DNA from: Streptomyces alboniger
GTDB lineage: Bacteria; Actinomycetota; Actinomycetes; Streptomycetales; Streptomycetaceae
Assembly: GCF_008704395.1 (NCBI RefSeq)
Contig: NZ_CP023695.1
Span: forward strand, 372,001-436,000
Reading direction: 5' to 3'
DNA length: 64,000 nt
Made by a program: the position numbers and the translations under genes. Under the pieces are notes generated by a model, which saw only the letters and a list, made by a program, of their open reading frames with translations, searched no databases and had not been told where the DNA came from. Positions 1 to 7,796 of the stretch are shown here, piece by piece (the stretch's first letter is position 1; each line of letters opens with the position of its first letter).

Positions 1-540
1 GTGCTCATCGTCGAGGTCATGGGCCGGCACACCGGGTGGATCGCCCTGCATTCCGGCATGGCCGCCGGCGCGCACGCCATCGTCGTCCCCGAGCGCCCCT
101 TTGACATCGAGGAGCTGACCGCGAAGGTCGGCGAGCGCTTCGCGGCGGGCAAGAAGTTCGCGATCGTCGTGGCCGCCGAGGGTGCCAAGCCCCGTCCGGG
201 CTCCATGGAGTTCGACGAGGGCGTCAAGGACGCCTACGGGCACGAGCGGTTCGCCGGCATCGCCCGGCAGCTCTCCATCGAACTGGAGCAGCGCCTCGGC
301 AAGGAGGCGCGCCCGGTCATCCTCGGCCACGTACAGCGCGGCGGCACCCCCACCGCGTACGACCGCGTCCTCGCTACCCGCTTCGGCTGGCACGCCGTGG
401 AGGCCGTGCACCGCGGCGAGTTCGGCAGGATGACGGCGCTGCGCGGCACGGACATCACGATGGTGCCGCTCGCCGAGGCCGTCGAGACGCTGAAGACCGT
501 GCCGGACGAGCGGTACGCCGAAGCGGAGTGCGTCCTCTAG
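1..540 (+). CDS. pfkA: ATP-dependent 6-phosphofructokinase, C-terminal half (5' end outside window)
   Basis: Phosphofructokinase phosphorylates fructose 6-phosphate to the 1,6-bisphosphate in cytosolic glycolysis. The reading frame is open from the first base, so the GTG at 1 is an internal Val codon and not a start. The first residues hold the family signature VEVMGRHTGWIAL, which lies near the middle of a full PfkA of about 340 residues. The conserved block LGHVQRGGTPTAYDR follows around residue 109, with the substrate-contacting Arg and Gly residues. The frame ends in TAG at 538-540, just before a strong hairpin. Streptomycetes carry several pfkA paralogues, and which one this is cannot be told from this half. 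Confidence 0.93.
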   Translation: MLIVEVMGRHTGWIALHSGMAAGAHAIVVPERPFDIEELTAKVGERFAAGKKFAIVVAAEGAKPRPGSMEFDEGVKDAYGHERFAGIARQLSIELEQRLGKEARPVILGHVQRGGTPTAYDRVLATRFGWHAVEAVHRGEFGRMTALRGTDITMVPLAEAVETLKTVPDERYAEAECVL

Positions 541-561
541 TTCCGTTGCCTTTTGTACTAT

Positions 562-593
562 CCGCCCCCGGTCGCCTCAGCGGCCGGGGGCGG
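562..593 (+). terminator. Intrinsic-type hairpin after pfkA
   Basis: A perfect 10-bp inverted repeat, CCGCCCCCGG at 562-571 and CCGGGGGCGG at 584-593, encloses a 12-nt loop. It begins 21 nt after the pfkA stop and is followed by only a weak T run (TTCTACTCTT). It probably ends pfkA transcription before the CtaG-like gene. Confidence 0.75.
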
Positions 594-648
594 TTCTACT
601 CTTGTGCCGACACACGTCGCACAATCCGCACGAATCAGGAGCCACTGG

Positions 649-1599
649 ATGGATCACAGCGGGCACGGCATGAACATGGATCTGCCGCCGTTCACGCTGG
701 GGCGAGGCCTGGAACTGTCGGCCGACCCCTTCTTCCTCATCGGCTGCCTGGTGGCCCTCGCCCTGTACGGGTGGGGTGTGGGGCGGCTCGTGCGGCGCGG
801 CGACAAGTGGCCGGTGGGCCGCACGATCTCCTTCGTGCTCGGCATCCTCACCGTCCTGCTCGTGATGTGCACCAAGCTCAACGACTACGGCATGGTCATG
901 TTCAGCGTGCACATGGTGCAGCACATGGTGATCAGCATGCTGTCGCCGATCCTGCTGCTCCTGGGCGCGCCGATCACGCTGGCGCTGCGCGGACTGCCGC
1001 CCGCGGCGCGGGGCCACAAGGGGCCCCGTGAGTGGCTGCTGTGGCTGCTGCACAGCCGGTACATGCGGATCATCACGCACCCCGCTTTCACGATCCCGCT
1101 GTTCATCGCGAGCCTGTACGCGCTCTACTTCACGCCGCTCTTCGACACGCTGATGGGCTCCAAGGCGGGCCACATCGGCATGATGGTGCACTTCCTCGCC
1201 GTCGGCCTGGTGTTCTTCTGGCCGATCATGGGCGTCGACCCGGGGCCGCACCGGCCCGGCTATGTGATGCGGATGCTGGAGCTGTTCGCGGGCATGCCGT
1301 TCCACGCGTTCTTCGGCATCGCGCTGATGATGGCGACGCAGCCGATGATCGGCACGTACATGCATCCTCCGGCCTCCCTCGGCATCGACGCGCTGGCCGA
1401 CCAGGAGGCGGCGGGCGGCATCGCCTGGGCGTTCAGCGAGATCCCCTCCGTGGTGGTCCTGGTGGCCCTGCTCTTCCAGTGGCGGCGCTCCGAGGACCGT
1501 GAGACGCGGCGCAAGGACCGTGCCGCCGACCGCGACGGGGACAAGGAGCTGGAGGCGTACAACGCCTATCTGGCCTCACTGGCCGCACGCGGCCGCTAG
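649..1599 (+). CDS. CtaG-like cytochrome c oxidase assembly/copper-handling membrane protein
   Basis: This is a polytopic membrane protein of 316 residues that matches the actinobacterial caa3_CtaG family, linked to copper delivery to cytochrome oxidase. The ATG at 649 is chosen because AGGAG at 637-641 lies 7 nt upstream; the open frame upstream crosses the pfkA terminator. The N-terminus is His/Met-rich (MDHSGHGMNMD), compatible with copper binding. About seven hydrophobic segments follow, with conserved His/Met positions such as SVHMVQHMVISM. A charged, probably cytosolic tail (EDRETRRKDRAADRDGDKE) ends the protein. The family assignment is firm; the copper role is inferred from family knowledge. 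Confidence 0.85.
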   Translation: MDHSGHGMNMDLPPFTLGRGLELSADPFFLIGCLVALALYGWGVGRLVRRGDKWPVGRTISFVLGILTVLLVMCTKLNDYGMVMFSVHMVQHMVISMLSPILLLLGAPITLALRGLPPAARGHKGPREWLLWLLHSRYMRIITHPAFTIPLFIASLYALYFTPLFDTLMGSKAGHIGMMVHFLAVGLVFFWPIMGVDPGPHRPGYVMRMLELFAGMPFHAFFGIALMMATQPMIGTYMHPPASLGIDALADQEAAGGIAWAFSEIPSVVVLVALLFQWRRSEDRETRRKDRAADRDGDKELEAYNAYLASLAARGR

Positions 1600-1686
1600 C
1601 GCCGGAGGGGCATCGGGGGTGACGATGGTCTTCGGACCGCGGTCCCGGCGTGCGGACGCCGGAGGCTGCCGGGAGGAGGCTGAGCG

Positions 1687-1845
1687 ATGCCCGGTTCCAC
1701 GAAGACCATGGGTGGGTTCACCATCGGAGGCCTGGTCATGGTGACGGCCTACTCGGTGGGGCTCGGAAGTAACGGCTGGCTGTGGTTCGGCTGGGTCGTG
1801 CTCGGACTGATCACACTCGGGATGGTGCTGTCGCGCACCACGTGA
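1687..1845 (+). CDS. Small conserved-looking membrane protein, 52 aa
   Basis: An ATG at 1687 is preceded by a strong ribosome binding site, GGGAGGAGG at 1671-1679, and opens a 52-codon frame ending in TGA at 1845. The product is mostly hydrophobic, with two short transmembrane segments separated by Gly/Trp-rich turns (NGWLWFGWVVLG). It lies 87 nt downstream of the CtaG-like gene on the same strand, so it may be co-transcribed. I do not recognise a function. Confidence 0.7.
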   Translation: MPGSTKTMGGFTIGGLVMVTAYSVGLGSNGWLWFGWVVLGLITLGMVLSRTT

Positions 1846-1904
1846 GCCACGTGCCGCGCGACAGCCCGGTATCCATGAGGCCGACGACGCCCTCAGAAAC
1901 GCTC

Positions 1905-2297
1905 TCAGAACCGGAAGACGTGGCCCGTGTCCGCGCCCATCGCGCAGGCGTTCGGGTACGTCTTCTGCCAGCTGATCACCCGCTTCCGGTAGGTACCGGA
2001 AGCGGTCACGGTGACCGGGTCGAACTCCTTGGTGCACATGCGCGGGTCGTCGGCGAGCTTGTCGAAGTTCCCCTTCGCCCGGGCGATCGCCGCGCACGCC
2101 TCGGCGGCCTGCGGATGGGGGCCGGTGGGCTCGGGCCGGCAGCGCAGCAGGACACCGCGCATCCAGGTGTTCTCGGAGCCCGAGACGGTCAGGAAGAGCC
2201 CGCGCTGCCGCGGAGTGGGGGCCTCGTCCGCCGCGTGGGCGGGGACGGCCGCGCCGAGGGCGATCAGGGCGGCGACCGCGACGGTGAAGGGACGCAT
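1905..2297 (-). CDS. Secreted subtilisin inhibitor-like (SSI family) protease inhibitor
   Basis: The 130-residue precursor starts at ATG 2297, with GGAGG 6 nt upstream, and carries a Sec signal peptide ending near AHA-AD. The mature part has the SSI layout: four cysteines in the usual order (LRC, EAC, RMC, NAC) forming two disulfides, the block PTGPHPQAAEAC, and the reactive loop CTKEFDPV. By alignment with SSI, where the loop reads CPMVYDPV, the P1 residue here is Lys instead of Met, which predicts inhibition of trypsin-like more than subtilisin-like proteases. It is transcribed divergently from plsC across a 228-bp gap. Secreted serine peptidases elsewhere in the window (tripeptidyl aminopeptidase, S8 subtilase) are possible partners, which is inference only. 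Confidence 0.9.
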   Translation of the reverse strand: MRPFTVAVAALIALGAAVPAHAADEAPTPRQRGLFLTVSGSENTWMRGVLLRCRPEPTGPHPQAAEACAAIARAKGNFDKLADDPRMCTKEFDPVTVTASGTYRKRVISWQKTYPNACAMGADTGHVFRF

Positions 2298-2525
2298 GCG
2301 AAACCTCCGGAGGGGGTGACGGTGACGTGCTGTGGCGTCGGGCCGCGGCGTCCCGTCGGGGACACCGGGGCGAGGCCAGCGGACCCTCCTCGCGCATCGC
2401 GCGTCGAGTCGCCTCGCCGACGGGTCGCCCACCCGGCGGTGGCCGAGGGCCCGAACGGCCTCTCGCATCCGCGTCGCCGATTGGCTACTGTGCGTCGTCA
2501 CCTGGATCAGGGGAAGGCGGCCGCC

Positions 2526-3320
2526 ATGTTCTATCTACTGCTCAAGTACGTGATCCTCGGTCCACTGCTCCGGCTGATGTTCCGGCCGAGAATCGAAGGC
2601 CTGGAACATGTGCCCGAGTCGGGTGCCGCGATCGTCGCGGGCAACCACCTGTCGTTCTCCGACCATTTCCTGATGCCGGCGATCATCAAGCGCCGCATCA
2701 CGTTCCTCGCGAAGGCCGAGTACTTCACGGGACCCGGTCTCAAGGGCCGGCTGACCGCGGCGTTCTTCCGCAGCGCGGGGCAGATCCCGGTGGACCGCTC
2801 GGGCAAGGAGGCGGGGCAGGCCGCGATCCGCGAGGGCCTCGGCGTACTGCGCAGGGGCGAACTGCTCGGCATCTACCCGGAGGGCACGCGCTCGCACGAC
2901 GGGCGGCTGTACAAGGGCAAGGTGGGCGTCGCGGCGATGGCGCTCAAGGCGGAGGTGCCGGTGATCCCGTGCGCGATGATCGGCACCTTCGAGGCGCAGC
3001 CGCCGGGCCAGAAGATGCCGAACTTCCGGCGGGTGACGATCCGCTTCGGCGAGCCCCTCGACTTCTCCCGCTATCTCGGCATGGACAACGAGAAGGCGGT
3101 CCTGCGGGCCGTCACCGACGAGATCATGTACGCGATCCTCGGGCTCTCCGGACAGGAGTACGTGGACAAGTACGCGGCGGTCGTGAAGGCGGAGGAGGCC
3201 GAGCGCCAGGGCGCGGCGGGACGATCCGGACCGTGGCGTTCCCGAACTATGCTCGCGAAGTCGATCACTTCGACGACTGAGCGGAAGGCGCCTGATCGGC
3301 GCGACGGGAGGGCCAAGTGA
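2526..3320 (+). CDS. PlsC-like 1-acylglycerol-3-phosphate O-acyltransferase
   Basis: This is a membrane-associated lysophosphatidic acid acyltransferase of 264 residues that makes phosphatidic acid for phospholipid synthesis. The start at ATG 2526 follows a purine-rich stretch, AGGGGAAGG. The N-terminal segment is hydrophobic. The catalytic HX4D motif is seen as NHLSFSDH (His and Asp spaced by four), and the glycerophosphate-binding block is YPEGTRSHDG. The last 35 residues are Arg/Ser-rich and lie outside the conserved fold. Its TGA stop overlaps the GTG start of the next gene by four bases (GTGA), so the two are probably translationally coupled. Confidence 0.9.
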   Translation: MFYLLLKYVILGPLLRLMFRPRIEGLEHVPESGAAIVAGNHLSFSDHFLMPAIIKRRITFLAKAEYFTGPGLKGRLTAAFFRSAGQIPVDRSGKEAGQAAIREGLGVLRRGELLGIYPEGTRSHDGRLYKGKVGVAAMALKAEVPVIPCAMIGTFEAQPPGQKMPNFRRVTIRFGEPLDFSRYLGMDNEKAVLRAVTDEIMYAILGLSGQEYVDKYAAVVKAEEAERQGAAGRSGPWRSRTMLAKSITSTTERKAPDRRDGRAK

Positions 3321-3805
3321 GCGAAGAGCACGTCCAGTACACCAAGTTGGTGGGACTGCTGGAGGAGCGCGGGGCGGCGTACCGGGTCATCGAGCATGAT
3401 CCGGAGGGCGCCACGGAGGCGGTGAGCGCGCTGCGCGGCAACACCTTGGAGCAGGCGGCCAAGTGCATCGTGGTGATGGTGAAGACCGGCAAGAAGACGA
3501 AGCGGTACGTCCTCGCCGTGGTGCCGGGCGACCGGCGCGTCGATCTGAACGCGCTGAAGGCGCTGCTCGGTGGCACGTACGCCGGGTTCGCGACGCAGGA
3601 GGTGGCGGAGCGGCTCTCGGGGAGCGTGAGCGGGACGATCCTGCCGTTCTCGTTCGACCCGGAGCTGGAACTGGTCGTGGATCCCGCCCTGTTGGAGCAC
3701 GAGGAGATCTTCTTCAACGCGGCGCGGCTCGACCGCTCGCTGGCGCTGCGGACGGCGGACTACCGGGAGATCGCCCGGCCTCGGACCGAGGCGATCTCCC
3801 AGTAG
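3317..3805 (+). CDS. YbaK/EbsC-type aminoacyl-tRNA deacylase
   Basis: The 162-residue single-domain protein matches the YbaK/prolyl-tRNA editing fold, which hydrolyses mischarged tRNAs such as Cys-tRNA(Pro) in trans. Visible landmarks are AAKCIVVMVKTG with the conserved Lys, the glycine-rich turn GDRRVDLNALKALLG, and SGSVSGTILPF near the C-terminus. The GTG start at 3317 overlaps the plsC stop and has GGGAGGG just upstream at 3306-3312. The exact tRNA substrate cannot be read from the sequence. Confidence 0.88.
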   Translation: MSEEHVQYTKLVGLLEERGAAYRVIEHDPEGATEAVSALRGNTLEQAAKCIVVMVKTGKKTKRYVLAVVPGDRRVDLNALKALLGGTYAGFATQEVAERLSGSVSGTILPFSFDPELELVVDPALLEHEEIFFNAARLDRSLALRTADYREIARPRTEAISQ

Positions 3806-3823
3806 CGGTGGGCCGAGGGGCTG

Positions 3824-5458
3824 TTACGGCTTCGGCGTGGCGTGCGGGCCGCACGTCACGTCGGAGGAGTCCAGCCGGCCGGTCAACAGATAGGCGTCGA
3901 CACGGTCGTTGAGGCACGGGTTGGGGATGTTGGTGATCCCGTGCGAACCGGCGTCCTTCTCGGTGACCAGGCGCGATCCCTTGAGGTGCTTGTGCAGTTC
4001 GAGGGCACCGGGGTACGGCGTGGCCGCGTCACGGGTGGCCTGGACCAGCAGCGTGGGCGGCAGGCCCTTGCGGCTCTCGATCTCCAGCGGGCGCTGCTGC
4101 TTGCTGGACCAGGTCGCGCACGGCAGGTTCATCCAGGCGTTGCCCCAGGTGAAGAAGGGGCTCGTCTTGTGGATGCGGGTGTTGTCGCGGTCCCACTTCC
4201 GCCAGCTGCGCGGCCACTTGGCGTCGGCGCACTCGACGGCGGTGTAGACGGCGTTGCTGTTCTCCGAGGCGGCGTTGCCCGCCTTGTCGTCCATGTCGGG
4301 GCTCGCCGCCTCGATGAGGGGCTTCGGGTCGCCGGCGACGTACTTGCTCCAGTTCGTGGCGATCTGGACCCAGTAGGAGTCGTAGTACGGCGCGTTCTGG
4401 AAGTACGAGTGGAGTTCGGCCGGGCCGACTACGCCGTCCAGGGGCCGCTTCTTCGCGGTGGCGCGCAGCTTCTCCCACTGGGCGCGGACCTCGCCGTAGG
4501 TGTCGCCGAGGTGGAAGGCGGCGTCGTTCTTCGCGACCCACGTCATCCAGTCGATGAGGCGCTTCTCGAAGGCGGTGTCCTGGTCGAGGTTGACCTCGTA
4601 CCAGATCTTGTCCGTGCGCGGGTTGACCACGGAGTCGAAGACCATGCGGCGTACGTGCGTCGGGAAGAGGGTGCCGTAGACCGCGCCCAGGTAGGTGCCG
4701 TAGGAGACGCCGAGGAAGTTCAGCTTCTTCTCGCCGAGCGCCGCGCGGATGACGTCCAGGTCGCGGGCCGTGTTCGGCGTCGTCATGTGCGGCAGGAGTG
4801 CGCCGCTGCGCTCCTGGCAGCCGTCCGCGTACTCGGCGGCGAGCTTGCGCTGGACGCGCTTGTCGGCCTCGTTGTCGGGGATCGGGTCCGGCTTGGGCGC
4901 CTTCACGAACTCCTGCGGGTCCATGCAGGAGACGGGCGCCGAGTGACCGACGCCGCGCGGCTCGAAGCCCACGAAGTCGTACGCCTTCGCGGTCTTCTCC
5001 CACAACTTGTTCTGGGTGACGACGCGCCGCGGGAAGCGCAGGCCGGAGGCGCCTGGGCCGCCGGGGTTGTAGACGAGGGCGCCCTGGCGCTCGCCCTTGG
5101 TGCCGGTGTTGCCGATGCGGTCGACGGCGAGCTTGATCTGCTTGCCGTCGGGCCGGGCGTAGTCGAGGGGCACGGTGACCCAGCCGCACTGGATGGGCTT
5201 CTCCAGGCCCCAGTCGGCCGGGCAGTCCTTCCAGTCGACGCCGGCCTTGGCCGCGCGCCGGGCGGCGAGTGCTACGCCTCGGGCCTCGCGGTCCTCACGC
5301 TCCTTGCCGAAGCGAGCGCCCGCGTCGGCCGTCCCGCCCGTCTCCGTCCCGGCGTTCGCCGTCGGGGCGGCCACCGCGCCCGCTATGAGCGTCACCGCGA
5401 CGAGCGTGCCCGCCGAGCCGAGCACCGCCGTCCGCCTGGTCCCTCGGGTCCGTCTCAA
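3824..5458 (-). CDS. Secreted tripeptidyl aminopeptidase-type alpha/beta hydrolase
   Basis: This resembles the Streptomyces Tap/Slp secreted peptidases (family S33), which release tripeptides from extracellular proteins. The Arg-rich signal peptide runs through LVAVTLIAGAVAAPTANAG. The nucleophile elbow is FLGVSYGTYLG (Ser), the acid is in ATRDAATPYPGA (Asp), and the base is in DAGSHGITN (His). A C-terminal TAP-like segment follows. I prefer the TTG at 5458, since GGGAGG at 5465-5470 lies 6 nt upstream and the protein would then begin MRRTRG like known Tap; an in-frame ATG at 5476 lacks a ribosome binding site. The gene converges with the YbaK-type gene. Confidence 0.88.
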   Translation of the reverse strand: MRRTRGTRRTAVLGSAGTLVAVTLIAGAVAAPTANAGTETGGTADAGARFGKEREDREARGVALAARRAAKAGVDWKDCPADWGLEKPIQCGWVTVPLDYARPDGKQIKLAVDRIGNTGTKGERQGALVYNPGGPGASGLRFPRRVVTQNKLWEKTAKAYDFVGFEPRGVGHSAPVSCMDPQEFVKAPKPDPIPDNEADKRVQRKLAAEYADGCQERSGALLPHMTTPNTARDLDVIRAALGEKKLNFLGVSYGTYLGAVYGTLFPTHVRRMVFDSVVNPRTDKIWYEVNLDQDTAFEKRLIDWMTWVAKNDAAFHLGDTYGEVRAQWEKLRATAKKRPLDGVVGPAELHSYFQNAPYYDSYWVQIATNWSKYVAGDPKPLIEAASPDMDDKAGNAASENSNAVYTAVECADAKWPRSWRKWDRDNTRIHKTSPFFTWGNAWMNLPCATWSSKQQRPLEIESRKGLPPTLLVQATRDAATPYPGALELHKHLKGSRLVTEKDAGSHGITNIPNPCLNDRVDAYLLTGRLDSSDVTCGPHATPKP

Positions 5459-5654
5459 GTGGGGCCTCCCGCACATCGATTCGAGAAGATTCGATCAGTA
5501 CGGGGGATCCTTGCGCCTGGGGGCTGGGGGGCGACAGGCGCGGGGGGTCTTCTTTACCAATCCGATAACCGGATCGGGCTACCCCTGTGAGCGGTCCGCG
5601 CAGCCCCGCCCCGCTGCCCTCTCGACCAGGATCAGACCGGCGCCGGCGAGGGCG

Positions 5655-7598
5655 TCAGGGGCTGTTTCTCAGGGTCCCGGACATGGTCCCGTCGAGGGAG
5701 CCGTACTCGAGGGTCTGGTCGTCCACGGTGTCCAGCCAGATCGGGGCGAGGCCGTCGGGGCAGTCCGGTGCGGGCGCCGCGCCGGTGGTCTCGGTCTCCG
5801 CCGGGGTGGTGAGGAGGCGGCCGTCCATCGCGGTGAACAGCTGCGCCTCGTAGAAGCAGGAGGGTTCGGAGCCCCGGCCGTCCACGATCTTCACGGTGCT
5901 GTCGTGCAGGGTTTCGGTCTGTAGGGTGACCGACTCCAGGGTGCCCTTCCGCTGCTCGCCGCTGTCGGCGTACCAGGTGGTCAGGCCGTATCCGGCGGTC
6001 GAGGTGTTCTCCTGCCTGGTGAGCTGGATCTCCTGTCCACCGACCGTCCATACGAGTCGATCGGTGTCCGCGGGGTCGTGACTGAGGCTGCCACCGGGCC
6101 GGTCGCGGCAGAGGCCGAAATCGGCCTGCGGCTTTCCGGTCTCGATCTCCCCCGTGCCGAGCGTGACGGTCCGCTTGCCGGAGTCCTCGTCACGCTCCGC
6201 GGACTCGACGTCGGCGCGCGTGACACAGAGCAGTTCGGTGCCCATGACGGACACCATGGCGTCGCCGTCGCTCTTGTCGGCGCCGAACTCCACCATCGCG
6301 TACTTCTCGGACTTCGTGCCCTGCCCCGGGAACTTGCCCTCCCACTTGCCGTGGAGGGCCTTCGGCACGGCGGCACCGGCTTTCCCGGTGCCACCGCCCT
6401 CCTGGCCGCCGCCCCCGCTGTCCCCCTCCCAGGGTTTAGTCGCGAGCAAGCCTCCGCCCGCGGCGAGCACGGCCAGGACGATGGCCCCGGTCCATGCGGC
6501 CCTGAGGCGTCGGCGCGGCTTTCGTGTACCCGTCGGCGTCGGCGCCCAGGCAGGCATGGTCGGCGGAGCCAGTGGCGGGGCCGGGAGCGGAGAGGGTGCC
6601 GCCGGTGCGGAATCCACGGACGGCTTCGCCGTCGTGATCTCGGCCTTCCGCGGGGACGGGGCGCCGGACGGAGACGGAGGCTCCCCCGGCGCATCGAAGT
6701 CCAGCAACTGCGCCGCATGGCGCCCGACTTGCTCAAGCACCTCGCCCGGGAGCCACGGACCGGCCCGCAGCCCGGACGTCCGCTCCGCGATCTCCCGTGG
6801 CGCGGGCCGTCGCGCGGGATCCTTCCGCATGCAGTCGCGTACGAGCGGCAGCAGGCTTTCGGGCACGCCGTCCAGGTCGGGCTCGTCCTCGGCGATCCGG
6901 AACAGCTGCGCGTGCATGCCGCCAGTACCCGTCACACCGAACGGCTGCCGCCCTGTGGCGGCGTACGCCAGAACGGAGCCGAGGCAGAACACATCGCTCG
7001 CGGGGCCGAGTTCACGCCCGCGCGCCTGCTCGGGAGACATGAATCCGGGTGAACCGATGAGCATGCCCGTACGGGTTCTCGCGCCGTCGCCGACGAGGGT
7101 GTCCAAGACGTCGAGCGCCCTGGCGATGCCGAAGTCGATGACGCGCGGACCGTCCACGGTGACCAGCACGTTCGCCGGCTTGAGGTCGCGGTGGACGAGA
7201 CCGGCGCCGTGCACGGCCTCCAGCGCGAGGGCGAGGCGGTTGGCGAGCGTGCGTACGGAATGTTCGGGCAGCGGGCCGTAGTCCTCGGCCACCACCTCAT
7301 AGAGCGACGGTCCCAAGATGTACTGCGTCGCGACCCACGGCGAGGCGGCGTCGGTGTCCGCGTCCAGCACGGCCGCGGTCCACTGGCCGCCCACCCGCCG
7401 GGCGGCGGCTATCTCGCGGGCGAACCGCTGCCGGAACTCGGGCACTCGGGCCAGTTCGTCCTGGATCACCTTGAGCGCCACGGTGCGCCCGCCCTCGGAG
7501 CGCCCGAGGTACACCCGCCCCATGCCGCCCTCGCCGAGCCTGCCGAGCAGTCGGTACCGCCCGATGTATGCCGGATCACCCGGCGCGAGTGCCCGCAT
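5655..7598 (-). CDS. PknB-like transmembrane Ser/Thr protein kinase with extracytoplasmic domain
   Basis: This is a 647-residue Hanks-type receptor kinase. The N-terminal kinase domain (about residues 13-270) shows LGEGGMGRVYLG, the ATP-binding Lys in VALKVIQ, the catalytic loop HRDLKPANVL, the DFG motif in VIDFGIA, and SPEQARG of the activation segment. A Pro/Ser-rich linker leads to one transmembrane helix (IVLAVLAAGGGLLATKPW) near residue 380. The outer C-terminal domain of about 240 residues contains several Cys and has no PASTA repeats; I do not recognise its fold. The kinase part is certain, but the signal it senses is unknown. The ATG at 7598 is the only convincing start. Confidence 0.92.
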   Translation of the reverse strand: MRALAPGDPAYIGRYRLLGRLGEGGMGRVYLGRSEGGRTVALKVIQDELARVPEFRQRFAREIAAARRVGGQWTAAVLDADTDAASPWVATQYILGPSLYEVVAEDYGPLPEHSVRTLANRLALALEAVHGAGLVHRDLKPANVLVTVDGPRVIDFGIARALDVLDTLVGDGARTRTGMLIGSPGFMSPEQARGRELGPASDVFCLGSVLAYAATGRQPFGVTGTGGMHAQLFRIAEDEPDLDGVPESLLPLVRDCMRKDPARRPAPREIAERTSGLRAGPWLPGEVLEQVGRHAAQLLDFDAPGEPPSPSGAPSPRKAEITTAKPSVDSAPAAPSPLPAPPLAPPTMPAWAPTPTGTRKPRRRLRAAWTGAIVLAVLAAGGGLLATKPWEGDSGGGGQEGGGTGKAGAAVPKALHGKWEGKFPGQGTKSEKYAMVEFGADKSDGDAMVSVMGTELLCVTRADVESAERDEDSGKRTVTLGTGEIETGKPQADFGLCRDRPGGSLSHDPADTDRLVWTVGGQEIQLTRQENTSTAGYGLTTWYADSGEQRKGTLESVTLQTETLHDSTVKIVDGRGSEPSCFYEAQLFTAMDGRLLTTPAETETTGAAPAPDCPDGLAPIWLDTVDDQTLEYGSLDGTMSGTLRNSP

Positions 7599-7796
7599 GT
7601 CGCACGTTCCCCCTGGTTCGGCCGTCTCTCGGTGAGCCCGGGTATCAAACTACTTCAGCGGATCGGGCGTCCGACGAGGGGCCGCTGCTGAGGCAAAGCG
7701 GAAAGGGCGGGTGACGACGGTGCGTTCGGTGCGGTCCGTGAGGAGGGTGTTACGGACGATGCCGATGCAGAGTTGCTACTCGACGGTTATGGGGTT

